DNA of 14,750 nucleotides, taken from Lachnoclostridium sp. UBA3320. GTDB taxonomy: Bacteria; Bacillota; Clostridia; Lachnospirales; Lachnospiraceae. The notes beneath the pieces were generated by a model. The model searched no databases and was not told the origin of the DNA. It was given only the letters and a program-made list of their open reading frames with translations. The stretch lies in NCBI GenBank assembly GCA_002361175.1, contig DESG01000110.1:1-14750 (forward strand). The letters are read 5' to 3'. Shown piece by piece: positions 11,619 to 14,750 of the stretch. Within the stretch, counting starts at the first letter, position 1, and the number at the start of each line of letters is the position of its first letter. The position numbers and the translations under genes are program-made.

Positions 11619-13118
11619 TTACAATGTCACTCCCTGTTTAAAAATTGCCATATCATGAAAACCAGCTTCTTCACTGCACACTTTTTTCCCAGATGCAACT
11701 TCAAGCACATAATCAAAAAGTTTTTGTCCCATCTCTTCAAATTCAGCATCTTCTACAAGTACACCAGCGTTAAAATCAATCCAGTTTTTCTTTTTCTGTG
11801 CTAATGTAGTGTTGCTTGAAATTTTTACAGTAGGCACAGGAGAAGCAAACGGTGTTCCTCGTCCTGTTGTAAATAGTACGATATGTGCTCCACTTGCCGC
11901 AAGTGCAGTAGATGCAACTAAGTCATTGCCTGGTGCTGAAAGCAGATTAAGTCCTGACTGTTTTACACGTGCGCCATATGACAGAACGCCAGATACTAAA
12001 GCACTGCCAGATTTTTGTGTACAGCCTAAAGATTTATCTTCAAGTGTAGAGATTCCGCCTTTTTTATTTCCTGGTGATGGATTCTCATAAATAGTTTGGT
12101 GGTTATCTTTAAAATATTGTTTAAAATCATTGACAAGTGATACTGTCTGAGCAAATAGTTCTTTAGATGCACAGCGGTTCATTAAAAGTGTCTCTGCACC
12201 AAACATTTCAGGCACTTCTGTAAGAATCGTTGTTCCACCTTTGCTGATTAAAATATCAGAAAATCTGCCAACAAGCGGATTGGCGGTAATACCTGAAAAA
12301 CCATCGCTGCCGCCGCACTTCATTCCAATAACCAGCTTTGAAGCACTTATTTTTTCACGTTTAAATTCTGCTGCATAATTAATTAGTTCATCAAGCAGCC
12401 TCATGCCCTCTTCCATCTCATCTTCACATTCTTGGCAGACAAGAAACTTTACACGCTCGTCGTCATACTCTCCGATATAGCGTTTTAATTCGCCTATATT
12501 GCTGTTTTCACAGCCTAATCCAAGCACTAAGACACCACCCGCATTTGGATGATTAATTAGGTCTGCAAGAATTGTACGTGTATTTTCTTGGTCATCTCCC
12601 ATTTGAGAACATCCATATGGATGTGGAAATGCAATAACTTCCTCTACACTTCCTTTAATCTTTGAATTGGCACGCTTTGCCATAGATGTAGCTATATTGT
12701 TGACACATCCAACAGTTGGTATAATCCATATCTCATTGCGAACTCCAACTGTTCCATCTGGGCGGTTAAATCCATTAAAAAATGCTTCTTCTGTCTGTTC
12801 TAACACAGTCTGTACTGGCTCATAAGTGTATTCCAGTAAATCCCCAAGCGCAGTTTTAATATTGTGTACATGCACCCACTGTCCTGCATTTATATTCTCT
12901 TTTGCATTGCCAATACGAAAACCATATTTTATAACATCGTCACCAGCTGAAATATTACGAACTGCCATCTTGTGTCCAGCAGGAATAATATCAAGTGCTT
13001 TAACTACAATTTCTTTACCAGTGCTTGCGTCTTCAAGCACAATCTCTTCTCCTGCGGCAATCTCTTTGATTGCCACAACAACATTGTCATTATCATTTAT
13101 TTTAATAAAATCTTTCAT
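11619..13118 (-). CDS. uxaA: Altronate dehydratase (UxaA), SAF plus catalytic domain
   Basis: UxaA (EC 4.2.1.7) dehydrates D-altronate to 2-keto-3-deoxygluconate in galacturonate breakdown; characterised members need a divalent metal such as Fe2+ or Mn2+. The 499-residue product has both expected parts: an N-terminal SAF domain (about 1-88, with HVHN at 83-86) and the UxaA catalytic domain starting at GFNRPDGTVGVRN (116-128), then IPTVGCVN (C138), HPYGCSQMGDD, GMKCGGSDGFSG and GRGTPFASPVPTVKISSN near 425. It matches full-length two-domain enzymes, not the split SAF/catalytic form. A galactarate or similar sugar-acid dehydratase is a weaker alternative; pairing with UxaB supports altronate. 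The start follows uxaB by 23 bases with AGGAAG as ribosome binding site. Confidence 0.93.
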   Translation of the reverse strand: MKDFIKINDNDNVVVAIKEIAAGEEIVLEDASTGKEIVVKALDIIPAGHKMAVRNISAGDDVIKYGFRIGNAKENINAGQWVHVHNIKTALGDLLEYTYEPVQTVLEQTEEAFFNGFNRPDGTVGVRNEIWIIPTVGCVNNIATSMAKRANSKIKGSVEEVIAFPHPYGCSQMGDDQENTRTILADLINHPNAGGVLVLGLGCENSNIGELKRYIGEYDDERVKFLVCQECEDEMEEGMRLLDELINYAAEFKREKISASKLVIGMKCGGSDGFSGITANPLVGRFSDILISKGGTTILTEVPEMFGAETLLMNRCASKELFAQTVSLVNDFKQYFKDNHQTIYENPSPGNKKGGISTLEDKSLGCTQKSGSALVSGVLSYGARVKQSGLNLLSAPGNDLVASTALAASGAHIVLFTTGRGTPFASPVPTVKISSNTTLAQKKKNWIDFNAGVLVEDAEFEEMGQKLFDYVLEVASGKKVCSEEAGFHDMAIFKQGVTL

Positions 13119-13141
13119 ATAAACTTCCTATCCTTGCTAGT

Positions 13142-14611
13142 TTAGTTTTCTTTAAAATGCTTCTCCATCGCTTTGCGCATACCAAGTGCACGTATATCGC
13201 TAAGATAAGATACAACTGTTTCTTCCACACCGTCAAGTGTGCTTAAATCCTGTCCCCAGAAATTAACATTTGATAAAACTGCATGTGCATAGTCTTTTGT
13301 TTCTTTTTGACTATTTTCTGCAAAAAACTCTAACACTGCCATATCATCTAAAATATTGTACTCTTCATCACCACGGTTTCCAATCAATGCTTTGTCACGT
13401 ATTTCGCTACCAGTGTAGAATGCCATCAGTGCTGCAAGTGAGAATGTAAGGTGTTCTGGCAATTTTTTAGTCTGCTCTATAAACCCAAGAAAACTTGGCA
13501 TACATCTAGCTTTCCACTTAGAAACAGAATTAAGAGAAATAGCTAACAGTGAATGTTTTACATAAGGATTGTTAAATCTTGTAATAACTGCTTTAGCAAA
13601 TTCTTCTAATTCATCCTTTGGCAGTGTCAATGTTGGAATTACTTCATCAAATATGGTTGACTTCATAAAACTAAGTATTTGCTCATCTTGCATAGATTCA
13701 AGCACGATATCATTGCCACACAGATAAGACGCAAGTACAAAAGAAGTGTGTGCACCATTTAAAATTCTAACTTTTCTCTGTTTATATGGTTTTTGGTTAT
13801 CCGTAAAAATAACAGGAAGTCCTGCGTCAGGCAGTGGAAATTCACCACTTATATCCTTTGCACTCTCAATTACCCATAAAGCAAATGGTTCACCTGTTAC
13901 AATCAAGTTATCTTGATAGCCAAATTCCTCACAAAGCTTCTCTGCCTCATCTCTTGGATATCCAGTTACTATGCGGTCAACAAGTGTAGAAGTAAATACG
14001 CAAGCTTCTTCTAACCATGTTTTAAATCCTTCTTCCAAATTCCAAAGTGCTGCAAACTTTAGTACACATTCCTTTAAATGAATGCCATTGTCATCAATAA
14101 GCTCCACTGGAAGCATTATAAGTCCTTTGTTTATATCTCCATTGAAATGTGTATATCTTTCATATAAAAACTTTGTCAGTTTTCCAGGATAAGTTTTTGG
14201 AGGATTTAAATCTATACGGTCAGTTTCATCGTATACAATGCCTGCTTCTGTAGTATTAGATACAATAAAACGAAGTGAATCAAGCTTTGCATATGATGCA
14301 TATTTTTCATATTCTCCATATGCATCTACAACATCTGTTACACTTGTTATAATGCGGCTAATTTTCTTAGCCTCACCATCTACAATTCCTCTCAGTTGTA
14401 CAGTGTATTGGCATTCCTGTTCATGGAAACGGTCTAGACTTCCAAATTCAATAGGCTTAACTAATACAATATCTCCATCAAACTTTCCTTGTTCATTGGC
14501 AATGTCAATCATGTAATCTACAAATGCACGAAGAAAGTTTCCTTCTCCAAACTGTAATACTTTAACAGGACGTTCTTTTTTACCTGTTTTTTTCTTGCTT
14601 AATAATTCCAT
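13142..14611 (-). CDS. uxaB: Tagaturonate reductase (UxaB)
   Basis: UxaB (EC 1.1.1.58) reduces D-tagaturonate to D-altronate with NADH, the step before UxaA. The 489-residue product is a long-chain mannitol-dehydrogenase-superfamily enzyme. It has an N-terminal nucleotide-binding segment LQFGEGNFLRAF (19-30) and SNTTEAGI (118-125). KVRILNGAH puts K280, N285 and H288 in the same spacing as the catalytic Lys-Asn-His of mannitol 2-dehydrogenases. RFNNPYVKHSLLAISLNS then follows (345-362). GEGNFLRAF and NGAHTS favour UxaB over fructuronate reductase UxuB. It is the first gene of the operon, with AAGGAGG before its ATG. A cre/LacI-type palindrome 33 bases further upstream suggests control by carbon source or by a local LacI-family regulator. 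Confidence 0.93.
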   Translation of the reverse strand: MELLSKKKTGKKERPVKVLQFGEGNFLRAFVDYMIDIANEQGKFDGDIVLVKPIEFGSLDRFHEQECQYTVQLRGIVDGEAKKISRIITSVTDVVDAYGEYEKYASYAKLDSLRFIVSNTTEAGIVYDETDRIDLNPPKTYPGKLTKFLYERYTHFNGDINKGLIMLPVELIDDNGIHLKECVLKFAALWNLEEGFKTWLEEACVFTSTLVDRIVTGYPRDEAEKLCEEFGYQDNLIVTGEPFALWVIESAKDISGEFPLPDAGLPVIFTDNQKPYKQRKVRILNGAHTSFVLASYLCGNDIVLESMQDEQILSFMKSTIFDEVIPTLTLPKDELEEFAKAVITRFNNPYVKHSLLAISLNSVSKWKARCMPSFLGFIEQTKKLPEHLTFSLAALMAFYTGSEIRDKALIGNRGDEEYNILDDMAVLEFFAENSQKETKDYAHAVLSNVNFWGQDLSTLDGVEETVVSYLSDIRALGMRKAMEKHFKEN

Positions 14612-14643
14612 AATAAATCCTCCTTATTTATATTTATAAAATT

Positions 14644-14661
14644 AATGTAACCGCTTACATT
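14644..14661. promoter_or_regulatory. cre-like / LacI-family operator before uxaB
   Basis: The core TGTAACCGCTTACA (14646-14659) fits the cre consensus TGWNANCGNTNWCA on both strands. Its 7-base flanks AATGTAA and TTACATT are exact inverted repeats around a central CG. CcpA or a local LacI-type sugar-acid regulator could bind; the two cannot be told apart by sequence. It sits between the likely promoter and uxaB, a position suited to repression. No regulator gene is in the window. Confidence 0.75.
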
Positions 14662-14719
14662 ATGATTTTTGCATTTTTTCACAAAATAATCAATAGGAAA
14701 ATTGCACAAATTTAGTAAA

Positions 14720-14747
14720 AATATATAGTAAAAACATACAAAGTTAA
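14720..14747 (-). promoter_or_regulatory. Candidate promoter of the uxaBA-dctPQM operon
   Basis: Read on the minus strand: TTAACT (14747-14742), 16 bases, TATATT (14725-14720). Transcription would start near 14713, with the cre-like site about 50-70 bases downstream. A competing -10, CATAAT (14664-14659), overlaps the operator edge but lacks a good -35. The AT-rich sequence makes either weakly supported. No gene is seen in 14612-14750. Confidence 0.3.
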
Positions 14748-14750
14748 GCA

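Overview
The window looks like chromosome of a low-GC, Gram-positive anaerobe of the Clostridia, most likely a gut Lachnospiraceae. The signs are AT-rich DNA with strong AGGAGG-type ribosome binding sites, a Firmicutes-type L10 leader, BspA-type leucine-rich surface repeats, and a TRAP transporter joined to hexuronate genes. The family is an inference; no rRNA is present to confirm it.

Left part (1-1315, + strand): a sigma-A-type promoter, an L10 leader RNA with its attenuator, then rplJ and rplL, ending in a strong intrinsic terminator. A long AU-rich hairpin lies directly before the rplL start. rpoB, the usual next gene, is not there.

Centre left (1316-3758, +): a single metal-export gene, a P1B-2 Zn/Cd/Pb ATPase with a His/Cys-rich linker. 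It has its own extended -10 promoter and an SmtB/ArsR-like 12-2-12 operator just after the expected transcription start. No regulator gene is in view.

Centre (3755-8733, +): a 1014-residue secreted protein (putative Cys/His hydrolase module, BspA-type LRRs, His/Cys zinc-knuckle-like segment, Thr/Pro 21-bp tandem repeats, beta-rich C-terminus), then a 140-residue secreted protein of unknown function, then a stand-alone argJ. The gaps are short enough for co-transcription. Nested inverted repeats surround the start of the large gene, and mutually exclusive hairpins lie before the small one. Two hairpins close the block at the convergent junction.

Right part (8739-14750, - strand): a tightly packed operon transcribed right to left, uxaB-uxaA-dctP-dctQ-dctM. 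The TRAP system should import a hexuronate such as galacturonate. UxaB reduces tagaturonate to altronate and UxaA dehydrates altronate to 2-keto-3-deoxygluconate. uxaC, kdgK and kdgA are not in the window. A perfect cre/LacI-type palindrome lies in the leader of uxaB, so carbon-source control is likely.

The most noteworthy items are the uncharacterised hydrolase-LRR surface protein with the unusual inverted repeats around its start codon, the rplJ-rplL hairpin, and the regulator-less ArsR-type operator. I see no phage, IS element, CRISPR array, tRNA or defence system.
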